This document shows, piece after piece, positions 52,901 through 60,874 of a stretch of DNA of 64,000 nt (within the stretch, counting starts at the first letter, position 1; the number at the start of each line of letters is the position of its first letter). The position numbers and the translations under genes were made by a program. The notes under the pieces are model-generated. The model was given only the letters and a program-made list of their open reading frames with translations, was not told where the DNA came from and ran no database searches. Origin of the DNA: Caulobacter segnis (GTDB taxonomy: Bacteria > Pseudomonadota > Alphaproteobacteria > Caulobacterales > Caulobacteraceae); contig NZ_JARQWW010000001.1 of assembly GCF_029543125.1 (NCBI RefSeq), positions 496,001-560,000 on the forward strand, in the 5' to 3' direction.

Positions 52901-53177
52901 CTACGACATGATCATCGGGCTGGACATCGCCCGCGCCGCAGGCGTGGACGTGGACGCGGCGCTGGCCTGGATCGCCAGCCAGGAGGGTTACTTCGACGCC
53001 TTCGCAGGCTCGGACCTGGGCGGCAAGGCGGCCATGATCGGCTACATCATGCAGGCCGGGTTCGAAGCCAAGGTCGGGCGCTATTACGACGCGGCCTTCG
53101 GCTTCATTGAAGACAGCTTCGACGGATCGCCAGCCTATCAGGTCGACCTGGTGGGCGGGCAGCACCTGGGCGGGTGA
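49995..53177 (+). CDS. Ig-like repeat surface adhesin with C-terminal RsaA-type anchor domain
   Basis: 1060 residues with no Sec signal peptide. An N-terminal beta domain (to about 155) is followed by a large Ig-like domain with VGDALTVNVVFSE (about 160-285), another (about 285-400) and three or four 100-residue repeats, each ending in DAAGN plus a (F/L)DTT motif. A Pro/Glu linker (QPEPEPEPQPEF) near 800 leads to a helical domain with YQFFTG (about 895), NDLTDPYY and NRFINF (about 934). These motifs match, from memory, the N-terminal LPS-binding domain of Caulobacter RsaA. Secretion by a type I system encoded elsewhere is likely. Confidence 0.85.
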   Translation: MSIAGTLNFSSAVGSPTAVAVTDGMGGSSDIAGITYRVSAPGVQLFYTPDQSGHEGLLVSNSNNSSILIDTAEGSAFAFKGVFLGDFAGQAQVRIEGFRDGSSTGSVTLSLTSGGSATFSTTQLTPSIFNHVDEVRLTNPAQATWSLVVDNLVFDDPISPVVAGVGSSTANGTYKVGDALTVNVVFSETVIVTGAPTLALNSGGTAVYTSGSGSDVLSFSYVIAAGEASADLDYTGAGALDLDGGSIAAASNGAPAVVTLPSPGAAGSLGANKALVIDGVAPSIVGQTPPANGASKAGDVLTFQITYDEAVMVSTGGGIPYLALNFSSGVVAADYVGSSNGGRTLSFAYTIVDGDSDPGGFTVGSSIALNGRSIRDAAGNDAATSGLSFATSGVIVDTQKPTSTALSVGFSADSGEHDEDLITNVAGQTVSGTLSAAPGAGEQVLVSLDNGGNWTTASASGSSWSLSGVTLSGSGTLQVVVEDAAGNRGTPLSASYVLDTTQPTTSVSTASFSDDTGASQADFITREAIQTISGTLSAVLAGDERVQVSLNDGASWSYANAAGNAWSLTGQTLTSSSTLKVRVIDAAGNSGPTLSQAYVFDTTAPSLSGVSLNFSSDTGTAGDRITRTVLQSLSGSGLAMGVGDKFELSLDGDNWTEITPTGSNWSLATPALLSGGGSITLRITDAAGNVGSRDYAYTIDTTAPSLVMSTSAASVTSDQTATITFQFSEAPLDFTLADVTVSNGSLSNLAGSGQTWTALFTPRPGLGTANLNVAAAGYKDLAGNDGTASNALQLTVTAPVTTQPEPEPEPQPEFTPPEIREIFAAAAGFAPNSSKALSSNVTLPDGTVVPNPAFETAVRLAALISRFQAGLIDRGDLIDGVVELSAPTSGVALSAYQFFTGSTPTKAGMAWLIDSANNANDLTDPYYARFNEVNRFINFAVALGTQGEGKAAFEAKFAALDFQASVRLAYDMIIGLDIARAAGVDVDAALAWIASQEGYFDAFAGSDLGGKAAMIGYIMQAGFEAKVGRYYDAAFGFIEDSFDGSPAYQVDLVGGQHLGG

Positions 53178-53540
53178 GTGGACGGGGGCGGCGTTGACGC
53201 CCAGGAAGCAATCCAGGGCATTGGATACACAATGTATTGCGCAATGCCGTGCCTCGCCTGGCGGCCGCTGGCCTCGACCTGCAACTGACCCGCCGCGGGC
53301 ATGACGGCCCATCACAATGACTCGAGCTTTGACGGTCTGGTGGGACAACACCACAGGCGGCTTCGACAGCGCGGCTCTGCGCGGCCATGTGGCTGTCATC
53401 ACTGCACGCGCCCGGATGGTTCTGGGGCTCGACCAGATCGAAGCCGAAGCTTGATCCCAACGGCCGATGATCACCCCCATACGGGCCGCCGCTAGAGCCA
53501 TTCGCCAAAAGAGGCTCGTCGGCCAAGCGCAGCGTCTGTC
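53178..53540. other. Intergenic region after the adhesin, with one possible small ORF
   Basis: 363 bp. An open frame at 53317-53454 (plus) encodes 45 residues beginning MTRALTVWWDNTTGGFDSAA; it has no clear RBS and no recognised family, so it may be a remnant or chance. No terminator hairpin with a U-tract was seen for either flanking gene. Confidence 0.35.
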
Positions 53541-55118
53541 TCAAACCTCGTGCATCAAGGCTTGATGAGGCTCCACGACGAATGACTTCAAGGTGCTGAT
53601 CTGACCGCCGGGGGTGGTGACCTTGTCCATCACTTTCAAGGTCGTGCGCCATTCAGCGGGAGTGACGTCGAAGAGCTGATAGCCGCGCTGCTGGTTGTGC
53701 AGTTTCAGGTTGGGATTGTCGCGCAGCAGCTGGGCCGAGAGTGTCATATCGGCCGTTCCGTCCCCTTCGGACGAGATCGACGTGGCGAGAAACTCTGTGG
53801 CCGCCGCACGGCCATCCGGCTCCTCGTCCCTGGCGGGCACAACGCCGGCATAGTGATGGTGCGCATCACCGCTGGCGATCACGACATTGGTAAGCCCCCG
53901 CGCCTCGATCGCCTCAATGAGGCGGCGGCGCGCGGCCGGATAGCCGTTCCAGGTGTCGGTTGAGCTTGTGCGGCGGCCGTCCGGGCCGGTGCGCGCCATG
54001 GGCATCATCATCACCTGCTGCGCGATCAGATTCCAGCGACGCCCGCCTTCCATTCCGCGGGCGAGCCAGGCTTCCTGCTGCGTCCCGAGCAGGGTGCCGT
54101 CTTGCCGGTCCTGCGTTCGGCAAGGCCCCTTGTCCCGGGGCGAGCACAGCTGATCATCGCGATAGCTGCGCGTATCGAGCAGGTGCAGGCGCATCAGCCG
54201 ACCATAGTCGAGACGCCGATAGAGCTGCAGCTGACCATTCCGAGGAAACTGGGCGCGCCGCACCGGCATGTGTTCGTACCAGGCCTGCAGCGCCGCCGTC
54301 CGGCGCAGGGCGAAGATTTCGGCCGGCGTGCCGTCCTGGTCCTTGTCGGCCGCCCAGTTGTTGTCCACCTCGTGGTCGTCGAAGGAGACGATGAAGGCGG
54401 CCGCCGCATGGGCGGCCTGCAGGTCGGAATCGGATTTATAGAGGGCGTACTGCCGGCGGTACTGATCGAGGCTGTAGAGCTCCTGCCCAAGATGGGCGCG
54501 CGCGCGGATGCGGCCATGCTCGTCGGCGGTCCCCACCGGGCGACGCGCGGTGGCCTCGTAGATGTAGTCACCGTAGTGGAAGACGGCGTCGAGGTCGTCT
54601 TCGCGGCTCAGGTGGCCAAAGGCGTCGAAGTAGCCGGACTCGTAGTTCTGACATCCCGCCACCCCAAGCCGAAGGCGGGCCGAATCGGCGTCGGCCGGCG
54701 GCGCGGTGCGAGCCGTCCCGGTCGGGCTGGCGTCTGCGCCGGCCATGGTGAAACGATACCAGTAGCGACGCCCCGGCTTCAGGCCGTCGACCTCCACGTG
54801 AACGGCGTGTGCGAGTTCGGGCCGGGCGATGGCCTCGCCCGCGCGCGCCAGGTTCGAAAAGCGCTCATCTTCGGCGACCTCCCACCGGACGATCGCCGCG
54901 CGAGGCGGCATGCCGCCGGCCTCCTCGAGGGGTTTGGGACACAGCCTCGTCCAGATCACGAAGCCGTCCGGCTGTGGATCGCCGGCCGCCACGCCCAAAG
55001 TGTAAGGGTAGCCCTCAAGTCTGGGCTGGGCCCAGACGTCGTGGGCGCGGCCAAGTCCGGCCAGCAGGATGATGTTGCCCGATGCGGCGAGCAGGCGGCG
55101 ACGATGCAGATCGATCAT
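53541..55118 (-). CDS. phoD: PhoD-type alkaline phosphatase/phosphodiesterase, Tat-exported
   Basis: 525 residues. The Tat motif HRRRLLAASG precedes the signal hydrophobic region. The N-terminal PhoD domain (VAAGDPQPDGFVIWTRL) is followed by the phosphatase domain with Asp in RLGVAGCQNYE, FHYGDYIYE, SFDDHEVDNNW and, near the end, VIASGDAHHHYAGV, matching the Ca/Fe site residues of PhoD. It would hydrolyse phosphodiesters or phosphomonoesters outside the inner membrane. It starts 17 nt after the TonB receptor gene and is surely co-transcribed with it. Confidence 0.93.
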   Translation of the reverse strand: MIDLHRRRLLAASGNIILLAGLGRAHDVWAQPRLEGYPYTLGVAAGDPQPDGFVIWTRLCPKPLEEAGGMPPRAAIVRWEVAEDERFSNLARAGEAIARPELAHAVHVEVDGLKPGRRYWYRFTMAGADASPTGTARTAPPADADSARLRLGVAGCQNYESGYFDAFGHLSREDDLDAVFHYGDYIYEATARRPVGTADEHGRIRARAHLGQELYSLDQYRRQYALYKSDSDLQAAHAAAAFIVSFDDHEVDNNWAADKDQDGTPAEIFALRRTAALQAWYEHMPVRRAQFPRNGQLQLYRRLDYGRLMRLHLLDTRSYRDDQLCSPRDKGPCRTQDRQDGTLLGTQQEAWLARGMEGGRRWNLIAQQVMMMPMARTGPDGRRTSSTDTWNGYPAARRRLIEAIEARGLTNVVIASGDAHHHYAGVVPARDEEPDGRAAATEFLATSISSEGDGTADMTLSAQLLRDNPNLKLHNQQRGYQLFDVTPAEWRTTLKVMDKVTTPGGQISTLKSFVVEPHQALMHEV

Positions 55119-55135
55119 TGGCTTGCTCCGCTCAG

Positions 55136-58100
55136 CTAGAACTTGGCCCGAAGGCCAAGCGAGAGGGTGACGCCGTACTTTTGGTAGTTGTCGCCCAGGT
55201 CCGGACTCAGCCCCCCGGTGTCGACGGTGCGCACGAAAGGCTCGTCGAAGAGGTTCTTGGCGAAGACGAAGGCCTCCCAGCCGTCCCGCAGCTCATAGTT
55301 TGCAGAGAGATTGGTCTCCGAGCGCGCCTTGATCGTCATGCCGCTGGCGTTATCGGGCTTCTCGTCGGACCAGACGGTGTTCAGGTTGAGGCTCAGCCGC
55401 CGATAGCGATAGAGCAGTGAGGCGGTCACCAGGTTGCTGGCCAGCCCCTCCACGAGGGCGTCGGCGTCATTGTGGGTGTAGGAGGCGTTCAGGCGAAGCG
55501 TGCCCCAAGCCTTGGGCACGAACGTCAGGCCTCGATTGAACTCCAGCTCCACGCCCCGGACCGTGACGGTGTTCTCCGGCGCCGAGCGGGTCGTGCGGAA
55601 CGTGTAGCCGTCGTACTCGCCGCCCTGATAGCCGAACTCCTCGGCGGTGAGATCGACCGACTGGAAGAGGCCCTTGATGCTGTTCTGGAAGACGTTGACC
55701 GCAATCAGGCCGACCGGATCGAAGTAGCGCACGAGACGCACCGACAGGTTGTCCGACAATTCGGGAGCCAGGTTGGGATTGGGAGCCGAGACGATCTCGG
55801 TGCTTTCGTTGACCGCCCAGACCCCGGCGAGGTTGTTGATCCCGGGGCGGCGGATGGTGCGGCTGTAGCCCAGCTGCAGATCGGTCTGTTCGTCGAAGAC
55901 GTATTTGAGCGAGGCGCTGGGGAAGAAGTAGTCGTAAGCGCCCTTGCGATCAATGCGCGGCTGCGACTCGTACTGATACCTCACCCCTTCAATCGTGGTC
56001 GCTCGTCCGGTCGCCGCGCTGGCTGAGAAGCCTGCGGCCAGGACCTCGGCGTAGGTCTTCGCATCCGGCTCCTGCGCGCGTGTCCTGGTCTCTTCCCAGC
56101 GAAGGCCGGCGCGCACGGTCAGCCTGTCGACAGGCGTGGAGGTCGCCATGAGGTAGGCCGCGTTCATGTCTTCTTCGAAGTGGCGGCGGTTGGCGACGAA
56201 GGCGGAGTAGTAGTCGTCAGCGCTCAGGGACGCGCGGAAGTACTCGGGATTTGTGCGGTAGAGCTCACCCAGGGAGTGGAGGTTAGGGGTGAAGACGCTT
56301 TTTGCGCCCGAGGCGGTGCGCAGGAAGAAGTTGTTTTCGTCGAAATTCAGCTCCACCGGCGACTGATGGTCCGCCCAGAACGCTGAGGCCGCCACCGGGC
56401 CAACGTAATTGTACTTGAAGCCTTCACGCTCGTTTCGGAAATCGTAGACGTTGCGCCCCAGCTTCGCCCCGGTCTTGAAGGTGATCGGCAGGTTTGCGAT
56501 CGCCGTATCCCAAGTCAGGTTGATGGCGGCGGCGGCAAGCTCGGTGCGGGCGTAGCGTCCGTCGTTCAGATACATGACCGGCCGCGCATAGCTCGCCGGA
56601 TTGGCCCAGTCGGCGCCGGAAAGCTGCGTGACGGTCCAGTCGAAAGCCTCCAGGTCGCTGCGGGCGGCCCTGTAGGACCCCGCCGCCTGCAACGAGCCCG
56701 CGGAGTAGATCGAGCCCCGATAGTTCATCGGGTCGTATTTGCTCGTGGATTCCGAATAGGAAACCCATCCGTCGAGGACAAAGCTGTCGCCCTGAAGCTC
56801 GAACCTGGGGTTCAGGGTAAGCCCCTCGCCGCGCTTGGCGACCGCCAGGGACTCGGTGTCGATGCGGGCGTTGGGGTGGGTGGTCGTAAAATCCGCGAGC
56901 GGATCGCCGGTGACGGCGCGGGCCCGGTCACCTGTAGTGAAGAGCCACGAGCGCTGGCCCGACCAGGTGTCCGCCTCGTTGTAGAGGGCGGTGAGCGACA
57001 AGGTGAGGGCATCACTGGCGCGCAGATCCATGGACAAGGTGGCGGCCCGGCGCTCGACCGTCTGGTTGATCTGGCGCGCGCGCATGGAGACCAGGGTCAC
57101 CGGGGCGGGGCTGGCCGCGGTCGGAACCTCGTTCCATCCGGCGGTCATCATCTCGCGCTGGATGTAGGCGTTGGATTCGCTGAGGCTGACGACAACGCCC
57201 AGACGCCGATCGAAAAAGACGTCTGAGTACTCGATCTGGGCGCTTGGAAGGATGCGGGCCTGCCGGCCGCCTCCTTTGTCGCCGGGGCCGCCTCGATAGT
57301 TGTCCCAAAGGTCGCTCTGGGTCAGGCCGGAGACCTGAGCGATGATGCTGCGGCCGCGTCGGTCGAAGGCGCGCTTGGTGCGAAGATTGATCGTGCCGGC
57401 CGGTGCGTTGGCGTCCACATCGGCGCTGATCGTCTTGGAGATTTCGATGGCGTCGACGCTGCTGAGCGAGACCTGTTCGAAACTGAAGCCGCGCGCATTG
57501 CTCACCGCCGCGCCGGCGTCGGCGCTGGCCAGCGCCACGCCGTTGACGGTGACCGAGGCGTAGTCGGAGGGAAGCCCCCGGACCCGCACGTAACGCACGG
57601 TGCCGTCCAGGGCGTCGGTGTCGACGCCCGGCATGTTCTTGATGAACTCGCCGACATTGCCCTCGGAGACATTGCCGAAAGCTTCCGCAGACAGGCTGTT
57701 GGTGATGTTCATGGACTGGCGCTGGCTCATGATCGCCCGCGCGTCGCCGTCTCTGGCGGCGATCACCGTCAGAGCCGCGACTGCGCCGTCTGCAGGCGTC
57801 AGCTCGATGTCGCGCTCCAGGGTCTGTCCGCCGGCCAGATCGACCAGCACCCTTGCATCCTCGTAGCCGGCATAGCGCACGACAATCTCCACCGGACCGG
57901 CCGCAACGCTGGCGCGATAGCCTGACCCATCTTCGCTCGACGCCGGGCGCTGGACGCCATCGGAAGCACGGATCGTCACATCGGCGTTGCGCAGATACTC
58001 GCCCGTCCCGGGATCGAGGATGCGTCCCATCACAGAGCCGACGGCGGTGTCCGGACGGCGGGTGGAGCGCAGGGTCAGCAACGAGCCGCTGTCCGAAGCG

Positions 58101-58363
58101 ATGGTCAGGGGCGTGCCTTGAAGAAGCTGGCGCAGGGCGGCGCGCGCATCCATATCACCGCTGACCGCCCGGGTGCGCACCCCTTCCAGGTCGCGGGCCG
58201 GCGCCACGATCTGCAGGTGCGCCTGCCTTGCGAAGGCGGGGATGGCGGTGACCGCCGGCTGGGCCGGCACATCGAAGCGACGCACTTGCGCTGCGGCCTC
58301 GACGCTCGCGCACAGAACCGCAACCGCGACGCCGCCCGCGAGCAGGTTCTTGTAGGTGTTCAT
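55136..58363 (-). CDS. STN-type TonB-dependent receptor linked to PhoD
   Basis: 1075 residues. A signal peptide (to about ASVEAAAQ) precedes an STN domain (FDVPAQPAVTAIPAFARQA). A carboxypeptidase-regulatory-like beta domain follows (about 110-190), then the plug (AFGNVSEGNVGEFIKNMPGV, RYVRVRGLPSDYASVTVNG) and a barrel ending SLGLRAKF. STN plus the upstream FecR and sigma genes make it a signalling receptor. With PhoD in the same operon, an organic-phosphate ligand is a reasonable hypothesis. Confidence 0.93.
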   Translation of the reverse strand: MNTYKNLLAGGVAVAVLCASVEAAAQVRRFDVPAQPAVTAIPAFARQAHLQIVAPARDLEGVRTRAVSGDMDARAALRQLLQGTPLTIASDSGSLLTLRSTRRPDTAVGSVMGRILDPGTGEYLRNADVTIRASDGVQRPASSEDGSGYRASVAAGPVEIVVRYAGYEDARVLVDLAGGQTLERDIELTPADGAVAALTVIAARDGDARAIMSQRQSMNITNSLSAEAFGNVSEGNVGEFIKNMPGVDTDALDGTVRYVRVRGLPSDYASVTVNGVALASADAGAAVSNARGFSFEQVSLSSVDAIEISKTISADVDANAPAGTINLRTKRAFDRRGRSIIAQVSGLTQSDLWDNYRGGPGDKGGGRQARILPSAQIEYSDVFFDRRLGVVVSLSESNAYIQREMMTAGWNEVPTAASPAPVTLVSMRARQINQTVERRAATLSMDLRASDALTLSLTALYNEADTWSGQRSWLFTTGDRARAVTGDPLADFTTTHPNARIDTESLAVAKRGEGLTLNPRFELQGDSFVLDGWVSYSESTSKYDPMNYRGSIYSAGSLQAAGSYRAARSDLEAFDWTVTQLSGADWANPASYARPVMYLNDGRYARTELAAAAINLTWDTAIANLPITFKTGAKLGRNVYDFRNEREGFKYNYVGPVAASAFWADHQSPVELNFDENNFFLRTASGAKSVFTPNLHSLGELYRTNPEYFRASLSADDYYSAFVANRRHFEEDMNAAYLMATSTPVDRLTVRAGLRWEETRTRAQEPDAKTYAEVLAAGFSASAATGRATTIEGVRYQYESQPRIDRKGAYDYFFPSASLKYVFDEQTDLQLGYSRTIRRPGINNLAGVWAVNESTEIVSAPNPNLAPELSDNLSVRLVRYFDPVGLIAVNVFQNSIKGLFQSVDLTAEEFGYQGGEYDGYTFRTTRSAPENTVTVRGVELEFNRGLTFVPKAWGTLRLNASYTHNDADALVEGLASNLVTASLLYRYRRLSLNLNTVWSDEKPDNASGMTIKARSETNLSANYELRDGWEAFVFAKNLFDEPFVRTVDTGGLSPDLGDNYQKYGVTLSLGLRAKF

Positions 58364-58452
58364 GGTCTTGTCCCCCGCGTCGCCGTGGGAGCAGGCGACG
58401 TTCGAGGGCTAAGAGATTTCGGCGGATGCTCTCCGCCACCTGTCACAAATCT

Positions 58453-59415
58453 TTATGTAGCTGACATGGAAATGACCACGTCATTCCCGCGTTCGACGAC
58501 CTTCGCTCCAAAGACCGAAGCAACCGCGCGGCTGAAGCCGACGGGGTCGTTGGCTGCAAAGAGGCCCGTGATCGGCTCGCGGGCCAGGGCTTCATCCGTG
58601 ATCACGATGCGCGGATCGCTGTAGCGCGAGAAGGCGCGCGCCGCAGTCTCGAGGGTCTCGCCCTGAAAGGCGATCTTGCCTTCGCGCCAGGCCAGATCGC
58701 GGATGATCTCGTCCGGTCCCACCTGGACAGGACGAGGCTCGGCTCGGTCGAGGAGAAGTCGTGTCTGCGGCCCCAGCTTCAGATCCGAGCCTCGCGCCGG
58801 CGTCGCCGCCTCGCCTTCATTGACCAAAATCTCCACGGGCGCGCCGGCCAATCTGCGGACTCGAAAGGCGCCGCCTTGCGACGTGATGCTGGCCGGGCCG
58901 GCATCCACGGTGAGCGGGCGCGAGCGATCCGCGACCGTGAAGTAAGCCTCGCCCTGCAGGAGGGCGACCTTGCGCGCGCCCCGGTCGTCGCGGACCTTCA
59001 CGCGGGTGTCCGTGTTGAGCAGCACCGTCGATCCTTCGCCCAACGGCACAAGACGCATCTCGCCGCGCTCGGTGGCGTAGGCGCGCGGCGCCTGAACGCC
59101 GACCATAAGCACCGCCGATGCGCCGGCGACGCCCGCGGCGGCCAGCCCCCCCGTCAACAGCCTTCGCCGCGATAGACCGGCATTGGGCGCACCGCCGAAC
59201 CTGGCAGGGTCATAGTCCGCGCCAAAGGCCGCCGCGGACCGGCTTCCCATGGCCACGGCGTTGGCGCGCAACAGCGCGCCCGGTCGACGGGCGTCGCCCG
59301 TCAGCCACGCCTCAAGCGCGGCCTTTTGCTCATCATCGAGGGGCGCGCGATCAAGCCGGGCGGCCCAGTCGGCCGCCGCTGCATCAATGCTTCGACTTGT
59401 TTCGCGTTGGGCCAT
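58453..59415 (-). CDS. FecR-family anti-sigma regulator
   Basis: 320 residues. The cytoplasmic DUF4880-like part (DAAAADWAARLDRAPLDDEQ, LEAWLTGDARRPGAL) is followed by a transmembrane helix (about 88-110). The periplasmic FecR domain contains LVPLGEGSTVLLNTDT and LLQGEAYFTV, then a DUF4974-like end. Its start overlaps the sigma gene by 32 nt, tighter than in the other triad of this window, which suggests strict translational coupling. Confidence 0.92.
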   Translation of the reverse strand: MAQRETSRSIDAAAADWAARLDRAPLDDEQKAALEAWLTGDARRPGALLRANAVAMGSRSAAAFGADYDPARFGGAPNAGLSRRRLLTGGLAAAGVAGASAVLMVGVQAPRAYATERGEMRLVPLGEGSTVLLNTDTRVKVRDDRGARKVALLQGEAYFTVADRSRPLTVDAGPASITSQGGAFRVRRLAGAPVEILVNEGEAATPARGSDLKLGPQTRLLLDRAEPRPVQVGPDEIIRDLAWREGKIAFQGETLETAARAFSRYSDPRIVITDEALAREPITGLFAANDPVGFSRAVASVFGAKVVERGNDVVISMSAT

Positions 59416-60010
59416 GAGGGGCTGCGACCTTCGGTTGTTTCTTCATAGAGGTTTGAAGGGTGGGGTTTCCGCCACTGGCCGCCCATTCGATCAGGAGGCG
59501 CACGCCCCTGGCGATATGCTTCTCCACGGTGTTCTCGGACAACTTCATCCGCGCGGCGATCTCGCGCTGCGACAGACCATGCACCCGGCGAAGCGTGAAG
59601 GCCTGGCGTGTCTGGCCCGGCATGGCGGCGATGGCTTGCCCAAGGCGTCGCAGATCATCTCTTGCGATGGCGCAGTCCTCCGGAGACGGCGCATCGTCCG
59701 CTCCGGTGTCGATCATCAGGTCATCCATGGCCTGGATCGAGACGATCCTTGCTCTTCGGATGTGGCGAACGATCAAGGAGTGGGCCACCTGGAAGAGATA
59801 AGCTTTCGGGTGGGTGATGTCGGCGACGGTCTCGCGGCCTGCAAGGATCGTGTAGGTCTCCTGAACGATGTCGTCGATCTCGATGCCGGCATTGCGCTTG
59901 GCGCCGAGCCAGGCGCGCAAGGCCGGCTCATGCGGCAGAATGCTGCGCATGAACCAACGGGTTCTTTCTTCGTCCAGAACAAACATGGCGCGGGCCCAAT
60001 TGCGGTCCAA
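59384..60010 (-). CDS. ECF sigma factor, FecI-type
   Basis: 208 residues from TTG at 60010; an ATG at 59986 is in frame and may be the true start, as homologues often begin near MFVLDEERTRW. Region 2 is EIDDIVQETYTILAG with HPKAYLFQVAHSLIVRHIRR. Region 4 is TRQAFTLRRVHGLSQREIAA then RMKLSENTVEKHIARGVRLL. The Lys-rich tail overlaps the fecR start. It should transcribe the receptor-phoD operon on signal from the receptor. Confidence 0.9.
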   Translation of the reverse strand: MDRNWARAMFVLDEERTRWFMRSILPHEPALRAWLGAKRNAGIEIDDIVQETYTILAGRETVADITHPKAYLFQVAHSLIVRHIRRARIVSIQAMDDLMIDTGADDAPSPEDCAIARDDLRRLGQAIAAMPGQTRQAFTLRRVHGLSQREIAARMKLSENTVEKHIARGVRLLIEWAASGGNPTLQTSMKKQPKVAAPHGPTRNKSKH

Positions 60011-60062
60011 CGCCCCTAGGCCATCGACCGCAACGGATTGATGACGACTGCCCCAGTTCAGC

Positions 60063-60353
60063 TCAGGTCTTGCTCAGGCGTCGGCGGTTGGCGCGCACCT
60101 TGCGACGGTAGTGCTTGAGCGTCTTGTTCATGAAGGCGGGCGCCGTGAACCCCAGCGCCCCGCTAAGCGCCATGACCTGCAAGGCCTGCGCCGCCTCGAC
60201 CTTCTCGTCGATCATGCGCTTTGCTTCACGCTCGGCCTGCGGACCTCCGGCGGCGATCTTCATGGCCCGAAGGCCGATGACTCCGGCGGATTCGGATCCG
60301 AGCATCCAGGCGTCCCAGGCGAGCCTCACATAGGGATTACGTGCACGCGTCAT
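60063..60353 (-). CDS. Small phasin-like conserved protein
   Basis: 96 residues: a short N-terminal segment with Trp (VRLAWDAWMLGSESAGVIGL), an Ala/Glu helix (REAKRMIDEKVEAAQALQVM) and a basic tail (HYRRKVRANRRRLSK). The helical pattern resembles phasin-like proteins of PHA granules. That is a pattern match only; the function is unknown. Confidence 0.6.
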   Translation of the reverse strand: MTRARNPYVRLAWDAWMLGSESAGVIGLRAMKIAAGGPQAEREAKRMIDEKVEAAQALQVMALSGALGFTAPAFMNKTLKHYRRKVRANRRRLSKT

Positions 60354-60472
60354 GGATGGCCTCCGACCGCTTCAACGCTTGGCGACCACAATCGGATGAT
60401 GAGGGTCGGCCGCGGTCGATAGCCCGCCTATTGCAAAGGGGTTCAACCAAGGCCGACAAGTCGAGATTTAAT

Positions 60473-60521
60473 TGTATGATATATCACTCACGTTGATAAT
60501 TATGGGCTGATATGTCATACA
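60473..60521. promoter_or_regulatory. Paired operator candidates of the second HipBA module
   Basis: TGTATGATATAT (60473-60484) and ATATGTCATACA (60510-60521) form a nearly perfect long inverted repeat. Each arm contains a palindromic core: TGATATATCA at 60477-60486 and TGATATGTCA at 60508-60517. The second ends 7-10 nt before the regulator start, so binding would block transcription or translation. Confidence 0.65.
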
Positions 60522-60527
60522 TGGAAA

Positions 60528-60869
60528 ATGGCTCGCACCTCAGCTGCAAAGACAGCCCTTCCCGCACCTGCTCGCCGCGCCCTGAAGACTTTGGGCGCCG
60601 ATGTCGCTGTTGCGCGTAAGCGCCGTCGTATTCCCCAACAGCTGCTGGCGGACAGGATGCTGGTGAGCCGGCAAACCGTTCAGCGCCTCGAGGCGGGAGA
60701 CCCGACGGTCAGCCTCGGCGTCCTGGCCAGCGCGTTCTTCATCCTGGGCTTCACTTCGCGACTTGAAGCGCTGCTTTCGCCCCAAAGCGACGCTATGGGG
60801 ATGAGTGAAGAGCTGGCCAGATTGCCCAAGCGCATACACACCCCCGTAGCGGACGATCTGGACTTCTGA
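60528..60869 (+). CDS. XRE-family regulator of a HipBA module
   Basis: 113 residues. The HTH spans about 15-75: RALKTLGADVAVARKRRRIP then QQLLADRMLVSRQTVQRLEA, followed by VSLGVLASAFFILGF. The tail (ARLPKRIHTPVADDLDF) is the likely HipA-binding part. It precedes hipA by 5 nt. The helix-turn-helix differs clearly from the HipB at 22732, so this is a separate lineage. Confidence 0.85.
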   Translation: MARTSAAKTALPAPARRALKTLGADVAVARKRRRIPQQLLADRMLVSRQTVQRLEAGDPTVSLGVLASAFFILGFTSRLEALLSPQSDAMGMSEELARLPKRIHTPVADDLDF

Positions 60870-60874
60870 CGCCG

